Source: JAIOSF01 sp047159865 (GTDB lineage Bacteria; Campylobacterota; Campylobacteria; Campylobacterales; Arcobacteraceae). From it: a stretch of DNA of 64,000 nucleotides. Positions 8,676 to 17,971 of the stretch are shown one piece after another. Positions within the stretch are counted from its first letter, which is position 1. The number at the start of each line of letters is the position of its first letter. The position numbers and the translations under genes were made by a program. A model generated the notes under the pieces. That model was given only the letters and a program-made list of their open reading frames with translations, ran no database searches and was not told the DNA's origin. The stretch covers positions 868,001 through 932,000 of the forward strand of contig NZ_AP038804.1 of the NCBI RefSeq assembly GCF_047159865.1, read 5' to 3'.

Positions 8676-9975
8676 TTGTCACCTCCATAAGTCCTCTGAC
8701 TATTGATTCATAAGTATAAAGTTCATCAACGCCTTGAGATAAAAACTTCTTTATTTTATCTTTTTTTTGTAAAGCACTGTCTAGTTCTTTATCCATACCT
8801 TTTTTATAAGCACCTATTCGAATAAGCACTTCATTTTCATTTATCAATGATAATACCCTTTTTAACTTTAAAAACCTATTATATTGATCCTTAGAAACAA
8901 CCTTATCTATAACCCTAGAAGCACTTTGTAGTAAATCTATAGGTGGATAAAATCCCTCTTCTGTTAATTTTCTCGTTAAAACAATATGACCATCTAAAAT
9001 AGATCTACTTTGATCTGCAATAGGATCACTTAAATCATCACCATCAACTAAAACTGTAAAAAATGCTGTTATAGTTCCTAATTTATTGGAACCAGCTCGC
9101 TCCATAAGCTGTGGTAAAAGCGCAAATACTGAAGGTGGATATCCTCTTTGAGTAGGAGGTTCACCAGTACTTAAGCCTATCTCTCTTTGAGCCATAGCAA
9201 ACCTCGTAACACTATCCATCATGAGCAATACATCATGACCTTGATCTCTAAAAAACTCTGCTATTGCCATAGCTGTAAATGCTGCATATTTTCTCATAAG
9301 TGAAGACTCATCACTTGTTGCTGTTACTATTACTGTATTTTCTAAATTATTACCTAAATTATAATGAATAAACTCAGGGATCTCACGACCCCTTTCCCCC
9401 ACTAATGCAATAACTTTGATTTTCGCTATACTTCCTTTTACAATCATCCCCATAAGTGTAGACTTCCCCACACCAGAACCTGCAAAAATACCAACTTTTT
9501 GCCCTTTGCCACAAGTTAGCATTGAATCTATTGACTTTACGCCTGTTGAAAACTGTTGATCGATAATTCCTCTATCCAATGGTGAAATAGTTGCTTTGTT
9601 TATAGCTGAAAGATTATCAACATCTCGCAACTTCCCCCCATTATCAATAGGTTCACCCAAAGCATTTACTACACGCCCTAATAGTCCATAACCACAACGA
9701 ATACTTAAACCCTCTTTTTGTAAAAAAACTTTATCTCCTATTTTAAAACCATCAATAAATGAAAAAGGAACAACAGTAAATGTACCTGAAGATATAGAAG
9801 CAACCATACCTAAAACACTATATACTCTTGCAACTGATTCTATTTTTACAATATCCCCAATTGCAACCTCTAAACCGTCAGCTATGATAGTTGTTGAATT
9901 GATATTGACAATTCGTCCAAATGGAATGAAAAGTTTATCAGAATCAATCTGATCCAAAAAATTATCTAATGTCAT
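8668..9975 (-). CDS. fliI: Flagellar export ATPase FliI
   Basis: FliI is the ATPase of the flagellar export apparatus, related to F1-ATPase beta. The 435 residues carry a Walker A motif (GSGVGKSTL), a Walker B stretch (DVLLMMDSVTRFA) and the family motif GEPPTQRGYPPSVF. The start shares one base with the stop of the upstream TPR gene, and the end overlaps flgL. Its regulator FliH is encoded 21 kb away in the same strand run. Confidence 0.96.
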   Translation of the reverse strand: MTLDNFLDQIDSDKLFIPFGRIVNINSTTIIADGLEVAIGDIVKIESVARVYSVLGMVASISSGTFTVVPFSFIDGFKIGDKVFLQKEGLSIRCGYGLLGRVVNALGEPIDNGGKLRDVDNLSAINKATISPLDRGIIDQQFSTGVKSIDSMLTCGKGQKVGIFAGSGVGKSTLMGMIVKGSIAKIKVIALVGERGREIPEFIHYNLGNNLENTVIVTATSDESSLMRKYAAFTAMAIAEFFRDQGHDVLLMMDSVTRFAMAQREIGLSTGEPPTQRGYPPSVFALLPQLMERAGSNKLGTITAFFTVLVDGDDLSDPIADQSRSILDGHIVLTRKLTEEGFYPPIDLLQSASRVIDKVVSKDQYNRFLKLKRVLSLINENEVLIRIGAYKKGMDKELDSALQKKDKIKKFLSQGVDELYTYESIVRGLMEVTND

Positions 9976-11999
9976 TATAGTTTATCACACATTTTTTTAT
10001 AAAAACTCTCAGTATTTTGTAATTTTTGACACTTTTTAATTGTCGCTTTATATCTATTTACTCTATTTTGATATTCATATATCTTCGCAATTTCATAATA
10101 GATACGAGCTAAATCATCACTTTTAATCTCTCTATCAATACTTCGTCCATCTTTCATCCGTTTTATATTAAGTCCATATTTCAAGTAGCCTAAAGCTTTA
10201 TCGTAATCATCATCTAGTTTTGCATATTTAGCTAACTCAATCTCAACAAACGGTGAATAAATTCTTGCATTCATAGCATTTTGAGTTTGGTAAAGTTTAT
10301 TTAAAATAGATACAGCCTCTTCCTCTTCATTCTGTTTTAAGAGGTATAAATAATACTCATAATAAAAATCAATTATCAATGGATTGTTTTGATTATTTAC
10401 AATAAACTCCTCATTGGCTCGTGCATACGCAAAAAAGTTTTGCATACTTAAAGGATTGCTTTTGTGTGCATTTATCAAAAATCTGTATAAAAACTCATCT
10501 GACAATAATTTTGAATCACTCAACATATCTAGCTTTTGAGAAAAACTTTCTGCATCTTTGTATTTGCCCAAAGAGAGTGCAACTTTTTCTAAATAAAAAT
10601 AGATTTCACTATTTTGTAGTTTATTATAAGCGTTTTTTGCAATTACATAAGCTCGCTCTTCTGGTAGCTCAACCATACATTCAAAAAAGTTTTTAAAATT
10701 ACTTTTATCTTCTATGAGTAACAAAAGAACATCATCAGAAACATCTTTTATAACAGTATTAAGTTGTTTACATTGTTTTGTTTCCAAATAAAACTGTATC
10801 ATTTTAGAATTTACTATTGTATAAATTTGATCTATACTTTCATAACCAAATCTTTTCACAATGGGTTGATAAATTCCTGTATAAATTTTTTTCATTCTTA
10901 TAATTTGTTCGTATTTCTCATCCTCTATTGAGTTAAGTAACTCTTGCATCATAGCTTTATATTGCATTGATTCAAATGCACTGTATTTTGCAGCCACCAT
11001 CGCTGGTTCAAACTTACCCTCTCTCATAATAATCTCATCAAGGTACATTTTTGATCTGTTAAAATATGGATTATTATCTTTGACTTGAATCAACTCCTCA
11101 TAAATCGCTTTGGCCATTGGAAGATACTTTTTTTCAAAACCTGCTATCTCCATATAAGTATTTGCTAACTTAAATTTAAAACTATCGATACTGTCTGTTT
11201 CACTTGCATTGGCAATCAGCTTTTTTAAAATATCAATTGCAAATTTTGGCATATTTGACTGTACTAGTTTATCAACTTTTTTTAATGCTTTATAACTGTC
11301 GTTGGCATAATAATCGATATTTTTATTAAGTACTTTTTTTACCAAAGTGTATGCTTCATCTCTCTCTTTGTTTAAAATATATGCATCATATAACTCATCC
11401 GCAATAATAGTTGCAACCTCTAAACTTGTTGTATTTACAAGTTCGTTTCTTAAAATTTTTATCGCTTTTCGATAATCTCTATTATTGATATGAATTTGGG
11501 CAATTGCAACTTTTCCATACACTTTTGAAAGAGGATCATCAAAACTATTTTCTATCGCTTTTGCATAATACTCAGCTTCATCTGGCTTATTCATTTTTAA
11601 TTTTATAAGTACAAGTAATCGATATGCTTCAAGTAAATCATTTTGATCTATTACAGAACTATTAATAGCCTCTTCAAGAAGTTTATTCGCCTCTTCCGCT
11701 TTTGGTTTTGTATTTAATTTATATAGAATTTCACTTTTAAGTAGTGTTGCAGTTGAATCTAAAATATTTACTTTATTTGAGTTTAAAAATAAATTGATAG
11801 TTTTTAAAGCAAGATCTAACTGTCCCTCTTTTACATATCGTCTTATTGTTTTTAGTTTATTACTAGCACCAACAATCTTTTCTTTTTTATCTTGAGATAT
11901 TTGACTTAAGTCCTCATTTATAAAATTATAATAAAAGTCTTTTTTACCATATACTGTCGACAAAGTGATAAGTATTAAAAAAAATATTTTTGTTATCAT
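9975..11999 (-). CDS. Secreted TPR-repeat protein in the flagellar cluster (PflA-like candidate)
   Basis: The 674-residue protein begins with a signal peptide (MITKIFFLILITLSTVYG) and is then almost entirely helical. Many TPR-like repeats are visible, for example around residues 130-185 and 590-660. This predicts a periplasmic scaffold. It sits between flhB (16-base gap) and fliI (1-base overlap), so it is embedded in the export-gate operon. In Campylobacter and Helicobacter the periplasmic TPR proteins PflA and PflB build a stator-holding ring. I infer a similar role from topology and context; I cannot show direct sequence kinship. Confidence 0.7.
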   Translation of the reverse strand: MITKIFFLILITLSTVYGKKDFYYNFINEDLSQISQDKKEKIVGASNKLKTIRRYVKEGQLDLALKTINLFLNSNKVNILDSTATLLKSEILYKLNTKPKAEEANKLLEEAINSSVIDQNDLLEAYRLLVLIKLKMNKPDEAEYYAKAIENSFDDPLSKVYGKVAIAQIHINNRDYRKAIKILRNELVNTTSLEVATIIADELYDAYILNKERDEAYTLVKKVLNKNIDYYANDSYKALKKVDKLVQSNMPKFAIDILKKLIANASETDSIDSFKFKLANTYMEIAGFEKKYLPMAKAIYEELIQVKDNNPYFNRSKMYLDEIIMREGKFEPAMVAAKYSAFESMQYKAMMQELLNSIEDEKYEQIIRMKKIYTGIYQPIVKRFGYESIDQIYTIVNSKMIQFYLETKQCKQLNTVIKDVSDDVLLLLIEDKSNFKNFFECMVELPEERAYVIAKNAYNKLQNSEIYFYLEKVALSLGKYKDAESFSQKLDMLSDSKLLSDEFLYRFLINAHKSNPLSMQNFFAYARANEEFIVNNQNNPLIIDFYYEYYLYLLKQNEEEEAVSILNKLYQTQNAMNARIYSPFVEIELAKYAKLDDDYDKALGYLKYGLNIKRMKDGRSIDREIKSDDLARIYYEIAKIYEYQNRVNRYKATIKKCQKLQNTESFYKKMCDKL

Positions 12000-12015
12000 A
12001 GTTTCTAAAGTTCCC

Positions 12016-13062
12016 TTATTTATTATTTAGATTATACACAAAAGTAAAAATTTCTGCAATAGCTTTATATAAGCGTTCAGGAATCTCTTCTTCAACTTCT
12101 ACTTGATCATATAAAGCACGAGCAAGAGCAGGATCCTCAACAATTGGTATTTTACTCTCTTGTGCAATATCTTTAATTTTCAAAGCTAAAAAGTTAATCC
12201 CTTTAGCAACTACAGCAGGTGCTTCTGACTTTTCTGAATCATATTTTAATGCAACCGCATAATGTGTTGGATTTGTTATAACAACATCAGCATCAGGGAC
12301 ATCTGCCATCATTCTTTGTTTTGACATTTTTATTTGTATTTGACGGATTCGCCCTTTAACTAAGGGATCTCCTTCCATCTGTTTGTGTTCATCTTTAATC
12401 TCTTGTTTTGACATTCTTAATTGTTTGAAATAATAATGTCTTGTAAAAAAGAAATCTATTATAGCAAAAATGATTATAATTAAAAGAATTGTCAATAAAA
12501 AGTATACAGTCAATGTCATCATAGCATCAAGAGATGCGTGTATCTCTTTATCCATCATCGCTAAAATACTATCCCAAATAATAGCTAAAATTATTAACAT
12601 AACAATAAAAATCAAAATTAGTTTTGCTGTAAGTTTAAGAGCCTCAAGTGCTTTTTTAGCACTAAAAATATTTTTAAATCCACTTATTGGATTAATTTTA
12701 TCTAGCTTTATTTTTAAAGGTGTAAAAACAAACCCAAATTGCATAGTATTGAATATAACACCTAAAAACAATATCAAAAAAAATAAGGGAAACATACCGA
12801 CTAACATAGTATAAATAATACTACTTGTTATCTCAAAATAAGTATGTCCATTTACTTCTGTACCTATAAATGAATAGATATATATCATAAGTTCTTCTAT
12901 GTCACGAAAAAAAGAACCTGCAAAAAAAAGCAAATAGATAGACGCGAAAAATAAAATTGCAGCCCCTGGTACTTCAGCAGATTTAGGAACATTCCCTTCT
13001 GCTTTGGAATCATCAATCTTTTTGCCCGTGGGTTCTTCTGTTTTTTCTTCTTCATCAGCCAT
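12016..13062 (-). CDS. flhB: Flagellar biosynthesis protein FlhB (export switch)
   Basis: FlhB is the membrane protein that switches the export apparatus from rod/hook to filament substrates by cutting itself. The 348 residues have an acidic N-terminus, four membrane helices and a cytoplasmic C-terminal domain. The autocleavage motif NPTH is at residues 264-267. Length is normal. The gene lies 9 bases downstream of fliR, as in many flagellar operons. Its partner in hook-length sensing, fliK, is two genes upstream. Confidence 0.96.
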   Translation of the reverse strand: MADEEEKTEEPTGKKIDDSKAEGNVPKSAEVPGAAILFFASIYLLFFAGSFFRDIEELMIYIYSFIGTEVNGHTYFEITSSIIYTMLVGMFPLFFLILFLGVIFNTMQFGFVFTPLKIKLDKINPISGFKNIFSAKKALEALKLTAKLILIFIVMLIILAIIWDSILAMMDKEIHASLDAMMTLTVYFLLTILLIIIIFAIIDFFFTRHYYFKQLRMSKQEIKDEHKQMEGDPLVKGRIRQIQIKMSKQRMMADVPDADVVITNPTHYAVALKYDSEKSEAPAVVAKGINFLALKIKDIAQESKIPIVEDPALARALYDQVEVEEEIPERLYKAIAEIFTFVYNLNNK

Positions 13063-13071
13063 AAAAAACCT

Positions 13072-13827
13072 TTAATACTCAAACTTACTTATAAAATAAT
13101 TATTAAAATTATCAACAAATATCTCAAAACCAAACATCATAAAAATAAAAATCAAAGCAAATTTAATTTGAAATGTGATTACAAAAGGGGAAAATGCTGG
13201 CATAGATTTTGTTCCATAAGCATAATAAACATCAAGAATAAAACCTATAAAAAACAAAGGAAATGCAAATGCAAATGCAAATGCAAACATTCTATTTATC
13301 TCTTCAGAAGCGTATAATATACCATCATAACTAAATATATTAAAAGTTCCCAAAGATATCTGATCAAAACTAACTGCGAGCATATAAAGGGTCACTTCAT
13401 ACATCCCTGATTCTAAATAAATAACTAAAATAACCATATATAGCAATCTACTTACTACACCTTGTTGCGTACCAGTAGCTGGATCAAACATATTTGCCAT
13501 AGATAATGCAGTCGCATATCCAATAAGATCACCAATAATTTGAATAGCAGAAAATATAATTTGCACTAAAAATGAAGCAACAAGTCCTAAAGTAATTTCG
13601 GTAATGAGCGCTAAAAGAAATGTATCTTCTGTAATTACACTTTTGTCATAATTTATTAAAGGAAACATAAATATAGTCAAATAAAATGATATTGCTATTC
13701 TAATTGTAGGATTAACTGTTGTATGTCCTACTATGGGCATAAAAGCCATAAAGCTAAGAATTCTTGCCAAAAGTAGAAGAAATGCAAAAACAGTTTGTTG
13801 GTCCAATAAAGAGATTAATTCTTGCAC
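13072..13827 (-). CDS. fliR: Flagellar biosynthesis protein FliR
   Basis: FliR is a membrane component of the export-gate core together with FliP and FliQ. The 251 residues are strongly hydrophobic with about six to eight membrane-embedded helices, and the N-terminal region RILSFMAFMPIVG is typical of the family. The gene lies between fliK (10 bases) and flhB (9 bases). FliP and FliQ are not in the window. Confidence 0.93.
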   Translation of the reverse strand: MQELISLLDQQTVFAFLLLLARILSFMAFMPIVGHTTVNPTIRIAISFYLTIFMFPLINYDKSVITEDTFLLALITEITLGLVASFLVQIIFSAIQIIGDLIGYATALSMANMFDPATGTQQGVVSRLLYMVILVIYLESGMYEVTLYMLAVSFDQISLGTFNIFSYDGILYASEEINRMFAFAFAFAFPLFFIGFILDVYYAYGTKSMPAFSPFVITFQIKFALIFIFMMFGFEIFVDNFNNYFISKFEY

Positions 13828-13837
13828 TTAGCAACCT

Positions 13838-15976
13838 TTACATATAGTCGTTATTTTCAATTATCTCTTGTTCTTCAATAGTCTCTTCTGTAGTTTGTTC
13901 GGACTGTTTATCTTTACTATTCTGATTATTTGTATCTTGATTAAAATGTTCATTAAAACTATTTTCAGAATTTTGATTTTGCATTCCGAAATCTATAGTT
14001 AAATTTGAACTATCATTAAATTGTCTTTGAATTGCATTTTGTAATACAGTTTTATTTTCTATAAATGATTCCATTGTATTTGAATTGCTTAAATTCATAC
14101 TTACATTCAAAGTATTGTCTATTTTATTTGCTCGCATAATAATAGAGATTGAACCAAGATTTGCAGGGTTCAAATTTACTCTAAATGCCGTAACAGGAGG
14201 TTTATAGTTCAAGTACATATTTCTTGCAATTTCACTCATAAAACTACCCATTTTTTGTTGTGCACCAATTATTTTATTTTGCAATACTTGAACAGCATCT
14301 TTAGCAACAGTAATCTCTACGGTTTCAATATTTTTTTTATCTTTTTCTATTATTTCACTTGTTTCTTTTGCAGTTAATAAAACAGAATTTTGTTCTGGTC
14401 TTAGAATATTTACTTCTGCCTTTTGGTTTATAAACATTTTATTAAGATTTTTATTATCAGTTATAAAACTCGAAGTTGTATTCTCTTTTTTTATAATATG
14501 AGTATCTTTTTTTAACTCATCACCCTCATGAGTGATCTCTGTATCTTCTACATTTAGTTCAAGCTTTACAGCACTTTGTTTTACAGATTGAACTGTTTTT
14601 TGCTCAATGATATTATTTTTGGCATCTTTTATCTGTGAAAGGGAAGTTTTTTCTTTATCAATTTTTTGATTTTGTAAAAACATTGTTGCAAGAAGTGGAT
14701 TTTTTGCATCTTGTTTTGATTTTTCTACGGTGGGTACTCCATCAATACTCTTAGAGTTCTGTGTATCTCCTATCGAAACGCCATTTAATGATTCATTTTC
14801 AATAGTTGCTGTTGTTTTTACCAAAATTTTTTGAGATAATTCTTCAATCTCAACTATATTTTTATCAATAGAATCTACTGTTAAATCTACTTTTTTCAAT
14901 GTATCTCTATTTTCTTTTTTCTCTAGCTCTATTGTTGTTTTTGATTTAACTTTTTCAATCTCAGAAACAATATCTGAACTCTCTTTTTGTATTTTATCAA
15001 CTTTTGATACAATAGTATTAACAATTTTTTTCTCTTCTTCTAATTGAGATATATCTTTCTTTTTTGAATCTTTGATATTTTCTGTATCTGTGTTCTTCAG
15101 ATCTTTTTGAATATTGTCACTCTCTTCTTTAATAGTTCCAACTGCAAGTACAATTTTTTCTTTTTGTACTGATATATCTGTATCACTATTCTCTTTTGAT
15201 TTTACAGTAATATCTTTTATCTCTTTAGTTTCTTCTTTTATGTTTTCTATACTTTTTTTAAGTATAGTTATTTTTTCACTTAGAGATGCTTTTATCTCAT
15301 CAACAGATAAATCTTTTCCCAATTCACTTTGAATAATCTTACCTATTTGTGTTGATATAAGTTCTTTAGTATTTTTTGTCATATCCGATGTATCAAGTAT
15401 TTTATTTACTTCGGATTTCAAACCATTTATTGAAACATCGCCAGTGATTTTTGATTCTAAAATTTGGTTTATTTTATTTTTAACTGCTTGTGTGTTAGTT
15501 GAATCTTTTATATCATTTTTATCAAAAAGTTCTTTTGCAGAAGAAACAATTATATCTACTAACTTATCTACCATAGTCTTTAATGATTTTGAAGCTTTTG
15601 TGTCAACTGTTTCATCTGATTTTTTTATCTCATTTGAAATAATAGATGATTCGTTTTTCTCAGTAGTAACTTTTATGTCAGTAGGAGTTTTTGTTTTTTC
15701 AACCTCTTGTGAAGTTGTTTGTTTGACAGTTGATATATTTTGTTTAGATTGTTCTTGGGATGATTTATTTTCTAACTTATCTGAAGTGTCCGTATTTTTA
15801 TCTATACTATTATTTGAACTTTTTTCATCATTTTTAGCATCTATTTTTGCTTCATTAACTAGTGAATCAAATAATGAAAACCCCTCTTTTTTTTCTGTTT
15901 TTGAAGAACTTTTATCATTAGGTACAGATTTATTTACATTTGATGATTCAAAGTTTCTTAAAAGTTCTGTTGGCAT
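13838..15976 (-). CDS. fliK: Flagellar hook-length control protein FliK
   Basis: FliK is the secreted ruler that tells FlhB when the hook is complete. The 712-residue protein has a long, low-complexity region rich in Lys, Glu, Ser, Asp and Thr (about 1-560) and a compact C-terminal domain (about 590-690) with the family motif FRVNLNPANLGSISI. That is the usual FliK design of a stretchable N-terminal ruler plus a switch domain. The N-terminal half is larger than in enteric FliK. The gene is flanked by flgC and fliR with 10-base gaps. Confidence 0.88.
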   Translation of the reverse strand: MPTELLRNFESSNVNKSVPNDKSSSKTEKKEGFSLFDSLVNEAKIDAKNDEKSSNNSIDKNTDTSDKLENKSSQEQSKQNISTVKQTTSQEVEKTKTPTDIKVTTEKNESSIISNEIKKSDETVDTKASKSLKTMVDKLVDIIVSSAKELFDKNDIKDSTNTQAVKNKINQILESKITGDVSINGLKSEVNKILDTSDMTKNTKELISTQIGKIIQSELGKDLSVDEIKASLSEKITILKKSIENIKEETKEIKDITVKSKENSDTDISVQKEKIVLAVGTIKEESDNIQKDLKNTDTENIKDSKKKDISQLEEEKKIVNTIVSKVDKIQKESSDIVSEIEKVKSKTTIELEKKENRDTLKKVDLTVDSIDKNIVEIEELSQKILVKTTATIENESLNGVSIGDTQNSKSIDGVPTVEKSKQDAKNPLLATMFLQNQKIDKEKTSLSQIKDAKNNIIEQKTVQSVKQSAVKLELNVEDTEITHEGDELKKDTHIIKKENTTSSFITDNKNLNKMFINQKAEVNILRPEQNSVLLTAKETSEIIEKDKKNIETVEITVAKDAVQVLQNKIIGAQQKMGSFMSEIARNMYLNYKPPVTAFRVNLNPANLGSISIIMRANKIDNTLNVSMNLSNSNTMESFIENKTVLQNAIQRQFNDSSNLTIDFGMQNQNSENSFNEHFNQDTNNQNSKDKQSEQTTEETIEEQEIIENNDYM

Positions 15977-15986
15977 TTATCAGCCC

Positions 15987-16439
15987 TTAGCTTTTTATGA
16001 TATCAAGAGTTTTTGTATCCATATCTTTTTGCGTTTTAAATGATGCAACATTTGCTTCATACGATCTCATCGCTTCCATTAAATCAACCATCTCAATTAC
16101 TGGATTGATATTTGGATATGCAACATAACCATCTTGATTGGCATCTGGATGTTCTGGTTCATATTTCAAAATAGGTTTATCTTTTGAGTCAATAATCTCT
16201 TTTACTCCAACACCACGCAACGACAAAGGATCAATAGAGTCTTGATTTGGGTTCTTTTTCTCATCTCTCATAGAATCTAAAAGAACCTCTTCAAATACAA
16301 CATTTTGTTTTTTATAAGGTCCACCATCTGTTGTATGTGTTGTTTGTGCATTTGCAATATTTGAACTAACAATATTTATTCTTGTTCTCTGAGCTGACAT
16401 ACCAGCTGTTGCTACATTATAACCATCAAAAAAACTCAT
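15987..16439 (-). CDS. flgC: Flagellar proximal rod protein FlgC
   Basis: FlgC is a proximal rod protein. The 150 residues contain the rod/hook N-terminal signature INIVSSNIANAQT (about 22-34) and the C-terminal helix VDLMEAMRSYEANVASF. Length is normal. It is followed by fliK and preceded by fliE (21 bases), while its usual companion flgB lies 18 kb upstream with fliF. Confidence 0.94.
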   Translation of the reverse strand: MSFFDGYNVATAGMSAQRTRINIVSSNIANAQTTHTTDGGPYKKQNVVFEEVLLDSMRDEKKNPNQDSIDPLSLRGVGVKEIIDSKDKPILKYEPEHPDANQDGYVAYPNINPVIEMVDLMEAMRSYEANVASFKTQKDMDTKTLDIIKS

Positions 16440-16460
16440 TTTAAAATCCTTTATTCAATA

Positions 16461-16784
16461 CTATACTTGCATTGCCATAATTTGTTTATATGCACCCAAT
16501 GCTTTATTTTTCACTTCTAGCCCAAGTTTTAAACTCAATTCTGCTTCTTCAATTTTTTGAACAGCTTTTTGAAGATTTTCTACTTTTCCTGTTGCAATAT
16601 CATCCATTGCATCATAAGCATTTACTTGATTTTGATTTACTTCGTTAATTGATTCTTTTAATAAATGTGAAAAACTTTGTGATTTGTCTTTATCTTCAGA
16701 TAGGTCTGTTTTTAATCCAATTGAATCTAATAATGAATTTTTATTTATACCACTAAATGAATTTGTAACTTCTGATAACTTCAT
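16461..16784 (-). CDS. fliE: Flagellar hook-basal body adaptor FliE
   Basis: FliE joins the MS ring to the proximal rod. The protein has 107 residues, as expected. Its C-terminal helical half has the family pattern (NLQKAVQKIEEAELSLKL) and ends with AYKQIMAMQV. The gene precedes flgC, a frequent pair because both proteins assemble next to each other. Confidence 0.9.
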   Translation of the reverse strand: MKLSEVTNSFSGINKNSLLDSIGLKTDLSEDKDKSQSFSHLLKESINEVNQNQVNAYDAMDDIATGKVENLQKAVQKIEEAELSLKLGLEVKNKALGAYKQIMAMQV

Positions 16785-16797
16785 CTTTTATCCTTTA

Positions 16798-17130
16798 TCA
16801 TACATTTTTGTTGTTTTTATTGCTTTGAATCGATGCTTCTTGTATAGCTAAATCATTTACCAAAGACTCTAAATCATCAGATGACTTTTTAAATTCATTG
16901 AGATCATGCTGATTATCTAGATTTATTAATGAAATCGTCATGGATAACATTATATTAGCTACACCCTTAAATATAATCGTTGAAAAAACTATTCCAAACA
17001 TCATCTCTAAAGGGGTGAAAATAGACGAGTTCAATACAAAAAATATTGCTGAAGCGAAAAATACAGTAGCCACATATATATCGAATATACGACTTTGCAA
17101 TATTTTAATAGAGAATTTTTCTACAATCAT
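16798..17130 (-). CDS. Small two-helix membrane protein, unknown function
   Basis: This 110-residue protein is not recognised. It has two hydrophobic segments (about 17-35 and 42-66) and a polar, asparagine- and serine-rich C-terminal tail. It is set between flhG (7 bases) and fliE (13 bases) on the same strand, so it is almost certainly transcribed with them. The position suggests a role in flagellar assembly or placement; that is inference only. Confidence 0.7.
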   Translation of the reverse strand: MIVEKFSIKILQSRIFDIYVATVFFASAIFFVLNSSIFTPLEMMFGIVFSTIIFKGVANIMLSMTISLINLDNQHDLNEFKKSSDDLESLVNDLAIQEASIQSNKNNKNV

Positions 17131-17137
17131 TATCTAC

Positions 17138-17953
17138 TCACTTTAAATTTTTCATCAAATTTTCTACAACTAAATTTAACTCTAAAGATGCAATATCATC
17201 TTTTAACTCTTTTGCAAATAGTTTTCGTAATCTACCTGTAGTAGAAATACTATTCATTTGACTTACATTACCTAAGTATTCTACCATAAATTTTCTATTA
17301 AGTTTATTTTTTAAGGCTAAATTTTTTAAAGAATTAGTAATTGTATCACCAATTTCAAATTTTGCTGTAAAATTAAAGCATAACATAAGTTTATTTTTTT
17401 TCATACTTACCATTTTTATAAGTGCATACACATCTGTAAGTGCACTAGGGTCAGTTGTTGTTAATGCCAATATATTATCCGTCAAATCCAAAAACTCTTG
17501 CACTTGCTCATTTAAACCAGCACCTGTGTCAATTATCAAAATATCAAATTTATTTAATGCAATTATATCTTCGACTAAACGAGAATAATGCATACTATTA
17601 TTTATATTGCTATATTGATATCCACTTTTCCCTGCAATTAATGTTATATTGTGATAGCTTGTTGTTGTTAAAATATTATCTAAAGAACATTCCCCTTCAA
17701 GATAATCATTAATTGTGTTTCTAGGTTTCAAATTAAATATAACTTGTAAATTTGCAAGTCCAATATCAGCATCTAAAACTGCAACTTTTTTCTTTTTTTG
17801 AGAAAGTATATACGCAATATTTGAAGTGAGTGTCGATTTACCAACTCCACCTTTTCCAGAAGTTACTACTAAAACTTTTGTTTTAGATGTTGAATGTATT
17901 TTATTGGTTAATGAAACAAGACGATTTGCTTGTGTAGATATTTTTTCAAACAA
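17138..17953 (-). CDS. flhG: Flagellar number regulator FlhG (MinD-like ATPase)
   Basis: FlhG (FleN/YlxH) is a ParA/MinD-type ATPase that limits the number and position of flagella, acting with FlhF. The 271 residues have a deviant Walker A motif (SGKGGVGKSTL, about 32-42), the DADIGLAN motif that follows it in the family, and DILIIDTGAG. It lies 18 bases downstream of flhF. The basic C-terminal end may be a membrane-binding helix. Confidence 0.93.
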   Translation of the reverse strand: MFEKISTQANRLVSLTNKIHSTSKTKVLVVTSGKGGVGKSTLTSNIAYILSQKKKKVAVLDADIGLANLQVIFNLKPRNTINDYLEGECSLDNILTTTSYHNITLIAGKSGYQYSNINNSMHYSRLVEDIIALNKFDILIIDTGAGLNEQVQEFLDLTDNILALTTTDPSALTDVYALIKMVSMKKNKLMLCFNFTAKFEIGDTITNSLKNLALKNKLNRKFMVEYLGNVSQMNSISTTGRLRKLFAKELKDDIASLELNLVVENLMKNLK

Positions 17954-17971
17954 TATATTCTGCTTCTTTTC

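Noticed and set aside
15444..16043. Long plus-strand open frame opposite fliK
   Set aside because: Its predicted protein is low-complexity Ser/Phe/Leu, the mirror of the Lys/Glu/Asp-rich fliK coding strand. There is no ribosome binding site or family match.
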